NCBI GenBank assembly: GCA_015039465.1
Contig: MU130237.1
Coordinates: 124,001 to 188,000, forward strand
DNA length: 64,000 bases
Reading direction: 5' to 3'
Source: Phlegmacium glaucopus
Lineage: Eukaryota > Basidiomycota > Agaricomycetes > Agaricales > Cortinariaceae
Both the position numbers and the translations under genes were made by a program. Positions within the stretch are counted from its first letter, which is position 1; every line of letters begins with the position of its first letter. The notes below the pieces were generated by a model. It was not told the origin of the DNA, did no database searches, and saw only the letters and a list, made by a program, of their open reading frames with translations. This document shows, in pieces, positions 36,472 through 48,408 of the stretch.

Positions 36472-38119
36472 ATGGCATCGTCGTCTATTAGAGAAGAGGT
36501 AATTCATTTCTGCAAATTTTATATTACCTCTTATATGCCACTTATTTCAGATCACTGAATTGTCCAATGCACTCGCTCTTGTTCAGTCTCGACTCCTTCA
36601 ATTGGCCAAACGCGTAGAACAACAAAACCAGGACACGGAAATCTGGAAAAGTCGTTACGCGGATCTTGAAGTGGTTTACAAGGAGGCTTTAACAGGCGCC
36701 AAGTGGCTCAGAGTGCAGAATGCAGAACTCGAACGCAAGATGGCAAATCACAAACCAGAAGTGAATGACGTCCTTTCTGCTCGTGAGGACGCCTCTCAGA
36801 AATTAAGGCATGCAAGGAAGGTTATTCGAGACCTTCTAGATGAAAGAGTAACATCTCATGGTGAATATATGTACCCCTACTAATATTTGGGATATTAAAG
36901 GGCGACATGAAGAGTCCTGGCACCTCTCTTCGTCAAGAAGAGATTGACCAAGCGCTCTATGGGGATTTCCAGCGTAGTGAAGATTCACTTTCGACTGACA
37001 GCGACAAGACGGTACGCTCAGTGGTAGCTGCTGCACAAGTTAGTACGAATGCATCTACCTCTCAACTCGCCCAAGAGAATCGGGAATCCGGATCAGTCAG
37101 AGCTCCAACAAATCGAAGTTGCGCCTCAGAGGATTCTCAGCCTGAGGATGTCGAGTCTGAACATTCTGTGGCTTCCCCTTTATCCCAGGCCTCGCAAATT
37201 TCAATACAAGCTTCAGAGGAACAACCTCACCAAGCTTGTAGAGAACCGCAGTGGCGAATTCATTTTAAAAAACCTCCCGGAACTTCGGTAGTGATCGATG
37301 GGCCGTTATCCTCATCAACCCTTGAAGAAGATCTGAAAATGGACGATTATATGGTAAGGAGATACACAGTGTATTTTGATGCTCCAATTTATGTCGTTAT
37401 TTCAGATATTTTCTCTGCAGAGGTCGGTCCATCACTCCTTTGAATGTTTGACTCGGATCAGAGTGTATCTGACCCGATTGCAGGTTGATGGTATCTTCGA
37501 ATTTTAGCCTGAGGTTTGATATTCTACGATTGCATTCCGAGAAGAATGTTGCATGCCTGTACGACCCAATTTTCATTGAAACACGGAAACAGAGCTATAT
37601 CCTTGACTGGGGGCATCGAGAAACCAACGAGAACATGCGCAAGTACATTATGGGACACAAAGATATTGATTCCGTGTTTCACACATTCACCTTTCCACTG
37701 AAGGAGGTAGATCCCGAATCTTGATGTTGGTTATAAATTTAATTTGATTGTTGCTGTCAACAGGAAAATTGGTTCTATATTGGAGCACACCATTGGTCTG
37801 TGGTTGATTTCGAGACAATCTGGCCACTCGAAGGCAAAGTAAGTGGTTCATTCCAAGGCCGTGACGATGGTGTTGACTTTCACAATGGCGCGAGCAGAGC
37901 AGGAAAGTAATCATCAGGAAGTTGTTCAAACGAAGTCAAGGCGAAGTCAGCGAAACGGAAATAGCAAGGCTTCTGGACTCTGGCGAGCTTGTGCAATTTT
38001 GCGTAGAGCTCACTGCTGTTGCGGATACAAGTATTTCGCAGGATTTCTCGCGGGATGTGCTTGGATATCGTACTCCACCACATCGACATGACCGACGGGT
38101 TGAAGGTGTAAGGGAATGA
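36472..38119 (+). CDS. Coiled-coil protein with Ser-rich middle and conserved C-terminal domain, unknown function
   Basis: I recognise no family. Exons join as MASSSIREE, then ITELSNALALVQSRLLQLAK and a long heptad-like helix (VEQQNQDTEIWKSRYADLEV, SQKLRHARKVIRDLLDER). A Ser/Glu/Gln-rich section follows (QEEIDQALYGDFQRSEDSLS onward). Then comes a folded-looking C-terminal region with NFSLRFDILRLHSEKNVACL, SYILDWGHRETN, ENWFYIGAHHWSVVDFETIW and RKVIIRKLFKRSQGEVSETE. Five or so introns. The stop is at 38119. The start lies 76 bp from the divergent ACMSD-like start. Reconstruction of the middle exons relies on GT-AG signals and frame. Confidence 0.6.
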
Positions 38120-38267
38120 TGACCTTTGTTTGGCAAGTGCACCATCATGATGGTTACCATTAACGGTCACACATAGGACACACTATTACACATGGCTATC
38201 TATGTACTATATATAACCCCTTTTTTTTTCCCTTCGCTGAGAAAGTGGCTTCTTGCATGTTATCGAT

Positions 38268-39447
38268 ATGACCGCTACAACTCGCTGGTCGTATAGTCGC
38301 AGTTCCACGTTTATCGCGCTTACTGTCCTTGCTTGCATCTCCTTCGTTTTCATACTCCCCGATGGTGTGAGAAAAGGCTCTTCCTCATTTCTCGATAAAC
38401 GCTCTGTTAGTCCATTTGTTCGTAGAGCCGACAATGCATCCACATCCACATCGATTTCAAGCTCGAGTTCCACGACGGCTTTGCAGACCTCCAGCACAAG
38501 CACAACTGAGTTATCAAGCGTAAACTCTTCAACACCTACCCAAACCTCTGTACCTCCTACACCAACTTCTTCAAATATATCCCACTCTACCACTACTACA
38601 TCGTCATCCAGAATCAATTCTACTTCCTTCCAAGCGCTGTCAACGTCGTTCGTAGCTATTTAACGATTCTCAACGTTGACTCACTCACCTTCAACTTTTA
38701 TTTATCCTGTAGAGCTTCACTGACCCCTCGTACTTCAACTATGGTCGTAACCAGTATTACTACTGGAAGCAGCAGCAGCAGCAGCAGCCCAACTTCTTTG
38801 CTTGATCCCACTCCATCGGTCACATTCGTACTCACCGGCGACATTCTCCCGACGTCCTCCACTGATTCATCCGTTTCACCCACTTTGAGTCCTCAAACAG
38901 CGGCAGTTTCGTCAGGTTCCAAGTATGATTTTTTTTTGGATATTCACATAAATATTTAATAAACCCCTTTCCCAGAAGCTTTTGGAAAAATAAAGCTGCG
39001 GTAGCCGCAGTTTTTGTCATTGTCCCGCTGATCGCTTGTGGCGTCTTTGCCGTCTTTATCATCGCGTTGGTCAAAAGACGTCGCGCTCGTCGGGAGCAAC
39101 GGCTCCACAGTCGGCTCTTCGATCAATACACAGACACAGGTACGGCCCCTTCAGATTCTCCCGACCCCAGCATTACTTCCACTCCCATGAACGCCTTCTC
39201 CACCCGTGAAATTGGATATGAGAGTCCATCATTCATCCTAGCTGCCTCTACACAACCGCCACAGGCTACCTCGGATGTTCAGCACATAAACTACTTCAAC
39301 TACCAGTCTATGTCAAAAATAACCAACAGTGGACCGCCTGTTGCTTTTCATAATCGGGTTGCTAAGCGGGAATCAGCCCAACCTTCTATTGATTCCTTCT
39401 ATGGTGGCCCAATGCAACCTTCTGGCCATAATCATTATGCAACATGA
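38268..39447 (+). CDS. Mucin-like single-pass membrane protein, Ser/Thr-rich
   Basis: The N-terminus MTATTRWSYSRSSTFIALTV continues into a hydrophobic segment (LACISFVFIL), a signal peptide or signal anchor. About 180 Ser/Thr-rich residues follow, including a run of seven serines encoded by AGC repeats. A second hydrophobic helix (AVFVIVPLIACGVFAVFIIA) is followed at once by basic residues (KRRRARREQR), giving an outside-to-inside topology. The cytoplasmic tail is about 115 residues, with YESPSFIL and YFNYQSMSK. The layout is like fungal cell-wall stress sensors (Wsc/Mid2 type) but no WSC domain is visible. Exon 1 probably splices from GTTCGT after STS; start ATG 38268. Confidence 0.62.
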
Positions 39448-39895
39448 GATTGGTATGTCCTTTAATTACTGCACCACCTGGGGTCGTCTTTGATAATTTT
39501 CAGGGCTCATTTTCCCGCTGGATGTGTTCCCTTTTGGTTTATTTGATTTTATTCTTCTTTATGTATTGTATTTTATGGGATGGACGGTCGTTTAGTTAGA
39601 GCATAGCAGTCCCTGGTGTCTGTCAGTGTTCATATTCACGCTGGATGTGTTCTCTTTTTGTAGTAGATCCTTTAGTCACTGTACTACCTGGAATCATATT
39701 TTAGTCACATTGGATGTGCCCTCTTTTCATTCATTACAGTAATAAACCGGCTTATTCTTGTATTTGGAACTCTCTTTAGAATTTCTTTCTAAATCATACC
39801 TATATTCGAGCAATCTTGACAACAAGTTATGAGGGTGAGAGTAATGAGTAAACAGTACCCTTGCTCAATCCACCCCTGACTGGACTCTGACGACT
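39448..39895. repeat. Diverged tandem duplication in a 3' flank
   Basis: The stretch CCTTTAATTACTGCACCACC at 39459 recurs with three changes at 39669, a spacing of 210 bases. The word GCTGGATGTGTTC occurs at 39517 and 39640, with a partial third copy (TTGGATGTGCCC) near 39710. No gene is seen in this interval. Confidence 0.5.
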
Positions 39896-41134
39896 ATGTT
39901 GTCTCGAGGGGTCTGCTCAAGGGTTACTCTACAATGTCGACCCCGTCTTGCCTGGCAATGTAGTCGATATTTGCAAGCTGCTGCTCCTCAACAAGCGTTT
40001 TTGGAGCCCCTGGATTCTCATCCAGGCATAAGTTGTCTGTCTCTCAACCGACCCCAGAGCAAGAATGCTATTTCAACTACACTTTTGCAAGTAAATTGCC
40101 TGCCTCTGATAAGCCATGTCGACTTGGGAGTTCTCATTCAAGTTATTCTGTTATATAGCAACTCAGGGAAAGCCTTGAAACCGTTCATTTTGACAAGAGG
40201 TGAACGATATCTCACTCAGCCAGTTCAATGGAGGACTCCCCTTTCTGATATAGAACATTTAAAACACTAGCGTTCGCGTTTTGATTCTGCGCTCTACCAC
40301 AATTGGATCGTTTTGCGCTGGCGCGGACCTTATCGAGAGGCGGACAATGTCGCAAGTTCAAGTCGCGAAATTTTTGGCCGACTTGCGAGATGCTTTGGGA
40401 AAACTAGAGTCTCTTCCTATGCCTACTATTGCTGCTATCGATGGACCAGCTTTGGGAGGTGGTCTGGAGCTGAGTCTTGCGTGTGATTTGCGCGTTGCTG
40501 GTAAGTCTATTTTGTATCTTTAACAGTCAAGCGCAGCTTTATACATTTTCAACTTAGGCCATGAGGTCACTAAGATTGGGTTACCAGAAACTAGTTTGGG
40601 CATCATCCCCGGTGCTGGAGGTACACAGAGAGCTACGAGGATATTAGGACCTTCAAAGGCTAAGGACTTGATATTTACGGCACGCACACTGTCAGCAGTC
40701 GAGGCTTTGGAGTGGGGTCAGTCTTTTTTATTTTTCTTCCCCCTTCTATGAGCTAATTTAGTGTTTCGTCAGGCCTCGTCAATTATATCTCATCTCCGGG
40801 CGCAACTGCATTCGACCGCTCACTAAGCCTGGCCGAAAGCATTGTAAAGAATGGTATGTAACCCGTCCTTTAGCTCGCGAACAGGTATCGATCAGAGTTA
40901 CATAGCACCACTGGCCCTTCGTGCTGCAAAACAAGCAATTTCTAGATCCGAAGATCTACCTTTGGAAACAGGTATGCCTGCCTCCCTTGCGTCAAGATGT
41001 CAACTCATTCCCATTTGCATCTAGGGCTCGATTTCGAACGGGCGTCGTATGAGACCCTTCTTACGAGTCAAGATCGTACGGAAGCGCTTCAGGCTTTCAA
41101 AGAAAAACGACGTCCCATATTCAAAGGCCAATAA
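39896..41134 (+). CDS. Mitochondrial enoyl-CoA hydratase, AUH-like
   Basis: Crotonase-family hydratase. The N-terminus MLSRGVCSRVTLQCRPRLAW is rich in Arg and Ser without acidic residues, as expected of a mitochondrial targeting peptide. Core motifs are ISCLSLNRPQSKNAIS, GSFCAGADLIERRTM (oxyanion-hole region), IAAIDGPALGGGLELSLACD with the second oxyanion-hole glycine, and GLPETSLGIIPGAGGTQR with the catalytic glutamate region. It ends ALQAFKEKRRPIFKGQ. The pattern is closest to AUH (3-methylglutaconyl-CoA hydratase of leucine breakdown), though a general enoyl-CoA hydratase cannot be ruled out. About 295 residues, six to seven exons. Its stop lies 48 bp before that of SEC10 on the other strand. 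Confidence 0.87.
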
Positions 41135-41182
41135 ATACACAAGGGTAATGAATACATGTTATATTTCGATAATTAAGTATAG

Positions 41183-44100
41183 CTACGAAGCATTCCCGAA
41201 CGATCTTGAAAAGGTTCCTGTCAGACTAGAGGGTAAACTTGGCATTCCCATTGATATACCCTCCACCTTCAAATTTTCCAGTTCCCTCATCATCACGCTC
41301 AAACGCGCAAACCGATCTTTCAAACCAGGTCCCGAACCAGCAGATTCATCTGGCAGTGCCTCTGAGTCGTTAAACCCTTTTTCGAATTGTCCCCAGTCGC
41401 TTCGCAACGCCAGATAAGGTTTGAGCAGCGAGGCGTCAATCCGACCAAGATAGTTCTCGGTAATATATGACTTGAGAATTTCAGGACGAACGAGGAAGAC
41501 GTTTCCAAGTTGACGAATGAACTCGAATCGTTCGTGTAGTGCTGGAATCCCGAAACTGCTAACAGTGTCTTGGTAGGATTTAAGGTCTCTATAAAACAGT
41601 TAGTTAAGGCAAGAATAATTGTTAGTTAAAAGTCATGACGAACTTGGCCAACATGAGGCCACCAGTGGCACTAACAGGGAATTTGTGAAGATGCTCCAGC
41701 AACAAGCTATAAAAAAAGACGTCAGAAAAGTGTTTCAGAAGAACGATTCAGTTAGATATCAGATAGTCCTCAAGTACATTGATGATCAAAGAATGCTGCT
41801 TACCTGTGAAATGCCACACCAATTTCTGTCAAAAATACCTCTAGATTCTTCCCACTCAAATTTTGATTTGCAGCCTCTCGGACTTTTTCAAGGCTTTCAC
41901 AGCACAAAATACATGGCTCCGTGTTCACTCTTGCAAATGATAGATCGTCATTGCGCGGCTTGAAGTCGTTTCGTTTCTGTTTTGTGAGCAAGGTCGACAG
42001 CCATCCAATAATCGCTGAGCAGGTTTACGCTTGTCAGACATGTGTCCATAAGGGGAGGACAAAATACATACCGTCTGTGATACGTTGAAGTAGGCTATTG
42101 GCGCCGGTTTCTAGTCTGTTGACGGTCTGGTTATTGAACAAAACCATTTCTCGTCGAATAGTTACAGAAGAGCTTGCGAGAGGAAGTAAGGCGATGTTGA
42201 CGTATTGTTGCCACAGATGACAGATGAGGTCAATAGATCTCACAATCGTCAATGGTTGCAAGCTAGGTTCAGATTTTGTATCAGCAGCATCTAACCGTGC
42301 TTGGGCTCTAGAATATTTCGTGAGGGCTTCGAACAGACTTGTGTTTGTGCACTTACGCTTCGAGAGCTGCGTCGACATACGAGCCACCTATCGCTTCAGC
42401 TAAAACACGAAGAAGAGTAAAGGTGTTTTTGGGCCTATATAAATATATGTTGAGTAATAGGTGCAATAAATAGGGTGTAGCGGACTCACACGTCGTTCGA
42501 AGCGCTAAGCTCTACGCAACGACCGATGGCTTCGGCATGCCACTTAAGCATTCTCTCAGCTACATCAATGCTGAGTATTCCATCTTCTTCTCGAAGAGGT
42601 TCTTCATTGGATTTGTCTGAAATGCGGTCTGAATTTATGACTCCAAACCTCACAAGAGCAGCGGCCGCTTGAGCGGAGGGAGTACTTCCCCCTGCCGTCG
42701 CTGCCGTCGTCGTAGCGTTGCTAATCTGATTCACCATGCGATCAAACATGGACGACTTGGCTTTCTGTCCTTTCTGTGCGAGTAAGGGTTGTTTAGAAAT
42801 GGTCTTTACTACGAGAAATGTCACGAACATGAAATCGCACAAAATTGGCTAAGAGATTCCCGTAGAGAAACACCAAACTTTTACATTCGCGTTCCATATA
42901 TCGTTGGCCTTCCGTGTATGAAACGAATAATTCTTCCATCGCGTTCTCCAACATAGTACTAATCGTTGCAGATGTCGAGGGGCCTGTTACCGGAGCAGAC
43001 CCGGTCAATGATCTACGAAACTCTGTGGCTTCATATGGTGTCCGTGGAGACATGTGAGGGAGTTCATGTGCCTTCAAATCTTCCACTAGAACAGACGTTT
43101 GAAAATGAACGAGTTGTAAGACACGTAAATATGCCAGATCGGATACTTCTGATCCTCTATGAAGTAGCTGTTCCATGTGTTGTTGTATCTAACCAAAGAA
43201 AATCCTTTAGGCAGGTTGCTCCGGAGTGGTAGACTGTTTCTCACCGATTGAGCAAATACTCTCTGTAAAAATACTTGCATCACTACAGACGGGTTGGGGA
43301 ATACTGCTTTGACTATCTGGGCCTCCGTATCCACAGTCGCTCGAATCTCTGAAAAAAGTTCAGTCAATCCAACTTCTGTTTTGGGTGGGCTGGTATCAGG
43401 GTCGGGTATATGCTTCCATCTAATACCTTTTATTAATTATGGTTGAGAATTCTGTAGGATAAATCATACGAACAAATGTGTGTCTTCTGGAGGAGGCTCT
43501 TCGCGGACGTTGTTGATGAAAAAGTCATGTTGGTTAACATAGACTTGAACACAGGAAGATCCTCCGTTGAATTCGAGTAAGGTTTGAGCACAGTGCTATC
43601 ATGTCTTAGTTTGCTTTCTGTTCCAATGCGATGAGAGAACTTGACGGACATGCATCATTTTTGGGTCTCCCTTTCGGTAACAGCGATCGAAGAGGTTGAG
43701 CATCTCTTTCTCAAACTTTTCGCAATATTTTTCAATGCTTTCCCGAGTCTGCATAACTTGAATACAATCATTTGGCTGAAATAAGCTGAAGACTTACTTT
43801 ATCAGCATTGGGCAAATCCACTTCCTTGGCTACAGTGTTCAGACGTCGCAACACCACTGCTACCTGTCGTCTGCCGGCTCGACCTTCCTTGCGTAGGGCA
43901 TCAAGACGAGTTGTATCTCCTTTACTGAATTGGTTGTAGAGGTCGATGAGATCATAGGCAGCTTGTGCACGTTGACGTTCAATATGAACACTCTCGAGTT
44001 GGTCGCCTATCATTAATATTAGTTATGAATGATGGATCCCGCAGCTAAGTAAGACTCCACCTATACGAATAGCGGTGCTGCTAACCTGGTTCATACGACT

Positions 44101-44598
44101 TTCCATGCCTGAGAACGAACTTCCGACGGTCTAGAACTTTGGTAAGAAGAGATATATGAAAGAGTGACATCGCCCACCTCAAACCCTTTAGTTAGTTCAT
44201 TCATCTTTTTGGAATATTCCCTCTCTGAGACGCGTACGCTCTTTTCCATCTGTTCAGTCTTTGCCTGAATTTCTTTCCGGACGGATATTAACCTGTCTAC
44301 TGCTTCCTCGAACGATCGGATGAAAGGTTTTGGGTCGAACGCTGATTCAAGGAAGATTATGATATTGGTCATTGGAGTAGATGTTTAACATACGTCCATT
44401 GTCAGCCTTTGAATCTGCTATTAGCTTCTCAGATACAGATCCAACGAATTCTGTGACATCAAATTTTCCCTACGTGAGGTTAGATGAGAGATTGCTGGGT
44501 AACTAGGTAGTTGGCATCTCAGATACCTTGAATGCGGACAACTGGAGGTACTCCTGTATATCTGAATCTTGTACCTGCAGATTCTGGTTCCTTGACAT
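41183..44598 (-). CDS. SEC10: Exocyst complex subunit SEC10
   Basis: Exocyst subunit (EXOC5 family). The N-terminal exon gives MSRNQNLQVQDSDIQEYLQL, then SAFKGKFDVTEFVGSVSEKL. Helical coiled-coil exons follow (SFEEAVDRLISVRKEIQAKT, AQAAYDLIDLYNQFSKGDTT and RRLNTVAKEVDLPNADK). Later exons include RCYRKGDPKMMHHCAQTLLE, AVFPNPSVVMQVFLQRVFAQ, LVHFQTSVLVEDLKAHELPH and the C-terminal DWGQFEKGFNDSEAL. About 850 residues over many short introns. The start ATG 44598 is the first in the exon; in-frame codons continue upstream toward a possible splice acceptor, so an extra 5' exon is possible. Start lies 163 bp from RIX1. Confidence 0.87.
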
Positions 44599-44761
44599 TT
44601 TTGCCAGAACGTTGGCAGGAGTGATACTGCGTATTCGGCGAAAGGGGGTAGAGGTCTGTTAGAAGCGGAATGTACTATTTGTGTATATTATATTCGGGAG
44701 TCTTTTTTTTTGACTTTTTTAAAGATTTCAAGTTCGCATCACAGTGTAGACTGTCGACGAT

Positions 44762-47421
44762 ATGGAAGCCGGCCACCATCTCAAAGCCCTCTTGCAAATC
44801 CAATTAGCTTCGGATGCTTCTGCGGTCAGACATTTGCCCTTTTCTCTAACCTCCTTGACTCGAGAATCTTTTCATCCTTCTCCTCATCTTGTGAAATGGA
44901 CTACTAGAATACAGGCTCTTCTACATTCGAAGGACTCAGGAGCCCGTTGGGCAGGGCTTTGTCTGGCCTACAAGACATCACTTTTGTCGCAGAATTTGAT
45001 GATTGAAACAGCTCAATCGTATCTTGGCGTCGCACTTCCTCTCCTCTCAGTCCGTGTAACGATTCAGTTATCATAATAACATTGTCTCATCTACAATAAA
45101 GAGAAATGAGCCCATTCCAACGCTCAAGGCTGCCATACGACTTTTGAGAACGATATTCACCACTGCCTTAGACATTACAGAATTTCAGCGCCAGGTTTCG
45201 ACTCCCAATGTCCTAAAATTTACAACTGCTATTATTGCACTAGCAGAAAGCCATGGAGACACAGATTTAAAGGTAAATTTATAATTGAACATGTAACTAT
45301 CCGCTTATGCTGACACGCCAAGGTCCTATGTGCGGACACATTGACTCGTCTAATAACACTTTATCCCAACGCACACAGAGCATCATGCGCAGCTCTTTCA
45401 GCATTTTCGCTTAGGCATCTGAATGGATCCGCCATAAGCACAACTAATACCAAAATTTTGAACGCGGTCTCAAGACTCTATTCAGTTCTGCATCTCACAG
45501 GTGGTAAAGTGGGAGCTGTAAACCTATGGAGAAAGTCAATGGAGGAGACTCTTTTATTTGGCTGGGAAGCGTTGTTTTCTTTACGTACCACTTTCCCTGA
45601 CGAAGGTACACTTCTATATTTATAAAAGTCCAGTGTTCAATATTGTTTCAGGTCAAACCACTGGACACCGAACAATCAACGAAGAACCCCAAATTCATGT
45701 TCCGCTCAATTTGGACCGCTTGCGATGTACTGTAACCATTCTTTGCAATCTCATGAGGTGCGACCGTGATGAGAGAAACTGGATCTACATTTTACTGACG
45801 TTCACGGTCAGCACCATCGTTCAACGGCCTATACAAGTTCCCGTTGGACACTTAGTCAGATTTTGTACGAACCTTTTGAGCTGCACAATACATGGACAAG
45901 TAGGTGTTTCCTTCGACTTTTCTTTCCATTTTCATGATGTCTTTCAGGTAGAGGGATTCATGAACCCCTCAGTTCGATCCATGGAAATTGCAATTGTCCC
46001 CGCTATCTGGTCATTGGGTTGTGATCTACTCAGCTGTTTGGCTATACGGTCCGTTGCAATTTTTAAAAAAAAAAGAATACGTTATCTAACATCTCTGTTC
46101 ATACAGATTGGGGTCTACATTAGATGCCCATACCAGCAGATTAGTATCGATTCTCAATTTCCAACTCGAGCAGAATCCGACTTCGTTAGTGCTCTCGGGT
46201 TACATTCTCGCAAGCGTTTTCTGATGACAACTATAGACAATATCGTCTTCCCTTCCTCAATGCACTTGACGCGCTACTAAGAAATTGTCATCCCTTGGAC
46301 TCACCCTTTCTTCCAACGCTTTTGGCTAAAGCCATTGTGCCGTCAATAGCGGCTCTCCTCTCGACGACATCAGGCAACGTCCCTGTCAGTACCGAACCAC
46401 CCTCTGGCAAAAACAACAAGGGTAAAAAAAGATCACGGAATTATGAAGGAGATGAAATTTTCAATGTGTCGCGTGAAGTCGTCTGTCCTACAGATGAAGA
46501 AGGCAATGTCTTGTTGGCCTCAATAGATGGTAAACAAATCCGATTAAAATCATTGACTGTATTTGTTTAAATCAGTTTTCAGTCATTGGGCACCTATTCC
46601 GAAACCCCAACTTGTCATCTGCAATGCAGTCCATCATTGCTCGAATCATTATATCTGCCCTTATTGTTCTGCCTAGAATGCCTCCAGCACTGCTGTCCGC
46701 GAACCCCGGTCTGCTTTACCGGGTTAAAGAGAAAATCCAAAATCTCAGTGTTTCGATTGGTTCTGGCACCTCAAGCGTCATGAGCAAAAGTCTCCCTTTC
46801 GTTGTTGAAGCAGCGCTCGAAGGCAGCAATATTCCAGTATGCTGTAACACTGCGTTTCATTCTAACTCTAATATCTAACGATATTCCCATTAGGCGCAAA
46901 AGGAAATCGGAGTTCTACTACATCCTCGTGTACCGCCCCTCGTTCGTTGTATGCCCCATGTCGAGTCACTTTCACTCTTCAAGGCAGAAGAATCCCAGGA
47001 TGAAGCGGAGACATTATCCAGCCTAGGATTAACATATATACATACATCCCAACCACAAATCATGCAACAGGATATCTCGATGACTGATAGTTTGGCGACC
47101 GCTCCAACAGACAATTATCCAACACAAAATTTCGGAGCTAGTGCCGCTCCTCCAGTAGAAGCCAAAGAGCAAATATCAGTCATGTTGTCAGATCTACCCC
47201 CATCGCAAACCAAACCGTCAAATATTTTAGAAGCGGCCAAAAGCACAGTTGGCCTGCATTCTACGGACGCGCTTTCGAAGATAGCTTCCGATAGCACAGG
47301 CCGCCCATCCACCATTGTGTCCAATCCAGTCGTATTTCCAACAGAGGATGAACAAGATGGAGATGAAGATATGCCCCTTATTGATATAGATTCAGATTCC
47401 GAAGACGAGGCTACAGATTGA
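44762..47421 (+). CDS. RIX1: Pre-rRNA-processing protein RIX1 (PELP1 family)
   Basis: Component of the Rix1 complex in late nuclear 60S ribosome assembly. The N-terminal exon reads MEAGHHLKALLQIQLASDAS, with WTTRIQALLHSKDSGARWAG matching the helical-repeat start of the family. Further helical exons include PTLKAAIRLLRTIFTTALDI, KFTTAIIALAESHGDTDLKV, HVPLNLDRLRCTVTILCNLM and LLAKAIVPSIAALLS. A basic patch (NKGKKRSRN) precedes the C-terminal region, and the protein ends in an acidic tail (DEQDGDEDMPLIDIDSDSED). About ten exons. The gene is tail-to-tail with the RRN11-like gene, only 23 bp apart. Confidence 0.78.
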
Positions 47422-47444
47422 GTAAAGTCTGCACCATCGGCATT

Positions 47445-48349
47445 TCAAGTCCGTGCTCGCTTTCTGTCTCGGGGGCCTGGGGTTTCATCCAAAAGCATAC
47501 TGTCATCCTCGGATTCTTCCTGATGATCTCGTGGATCGTTCTGCAGAACGGATATCTATGATTCATAAATAAATTCAAAATTCAAAATTTGTTGTCATAT
47601 TTTGCCTACAAACCTTTTCTAGGAAAACTTGAGCAAAGTCATTGTCAGGATCCAAAGCCTTAGCGTGGTCGAAATGTGTTTGAGCATCTCGTAGTAAGAT
47701 AGAGTCCAAAGTTTTAGCAGAAGCTAGAAGCAAATCGTAAGTAGGAGTAGTCTGATGGATTTACTAGACGCTCTAAACCTGACGTGGGTTGTGCGAGATA
47801 TAGCGATATGAGGCCTGCGTAGATATGGAGGGTAGGATTGTCTTGGTACGGGAATGAAGGAAGATATCTACATCACTGTATCAGCAGGCGATTTGATGAT
47901 AGGCAGGATAAAGAGCGTACAGTTCTATTTCATCCAAAGCCTCCCTACATTTTCCTGCAAGTATAAGTCGGAAAGCCAGTTCTTTCAGGATGGTTTCACG
48001 CTACAAAGAAGTAGATATATAACATTGCCCATGTAAGCACAAAACTCGATCTCACGTCGTCTGGAAACCGAAGCATCATAGTGCGCAAATAGTCTACAGT
48101 GACTGGCACGCCATCCTCGTCATTATGAGCTTCACCAAGTATATGTAGTCCCGTTCTCCACAAGGTCAGCCAGTTGATTTCTTTGCACCGAGCTAAGATT
48201 GACCAAGCGCGTTTCGCCCGTTGAACATCATGCCTCTGGATACTCAATTGCAGAATGTCGTAGAGGCGCCGTATGTGAACTTTTCGAGTAGTTAAAGGCC
48301 GTTTGGAGTCCAAGGACGCAAAGAGGAAAGTATGATCATGAAGGGACAT
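47445..48349 (-). CDS. RNA polymerase I initiation factor RRN11-like
   Basis: The first exon reads MSLHDHTFLFASLDSKRPLT, then HIRRLYDILQLSIQRHDVQR, AKRAWSILARC and EINWLTLWRTGLHILGE. The helical hairpin ending W-x-x-G-L-x-I-L resembles Rrn11, the TPR-like subunit of the core factor that places RNA polymerase I on rDNA promoters. Downstream exons look TPR-like (AFRLILAGKCREALDE, HIYAGLISLYLAQP, ALDPDNDFAQVFLEK). The C-terminus is acidic then basic and ends KRART. About 250 residues, shorter than yeast Rrn11. Assignment rests on the N-terminal region and position next to RPA190 and RIX1. Confidence 0.6.
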
Positions 48350-48408
48350 CGTCAAAACAACACCAAAGATTAATGTAAATTAACAACCGTCTGAGCCCGA
48401 GGCCTCAC

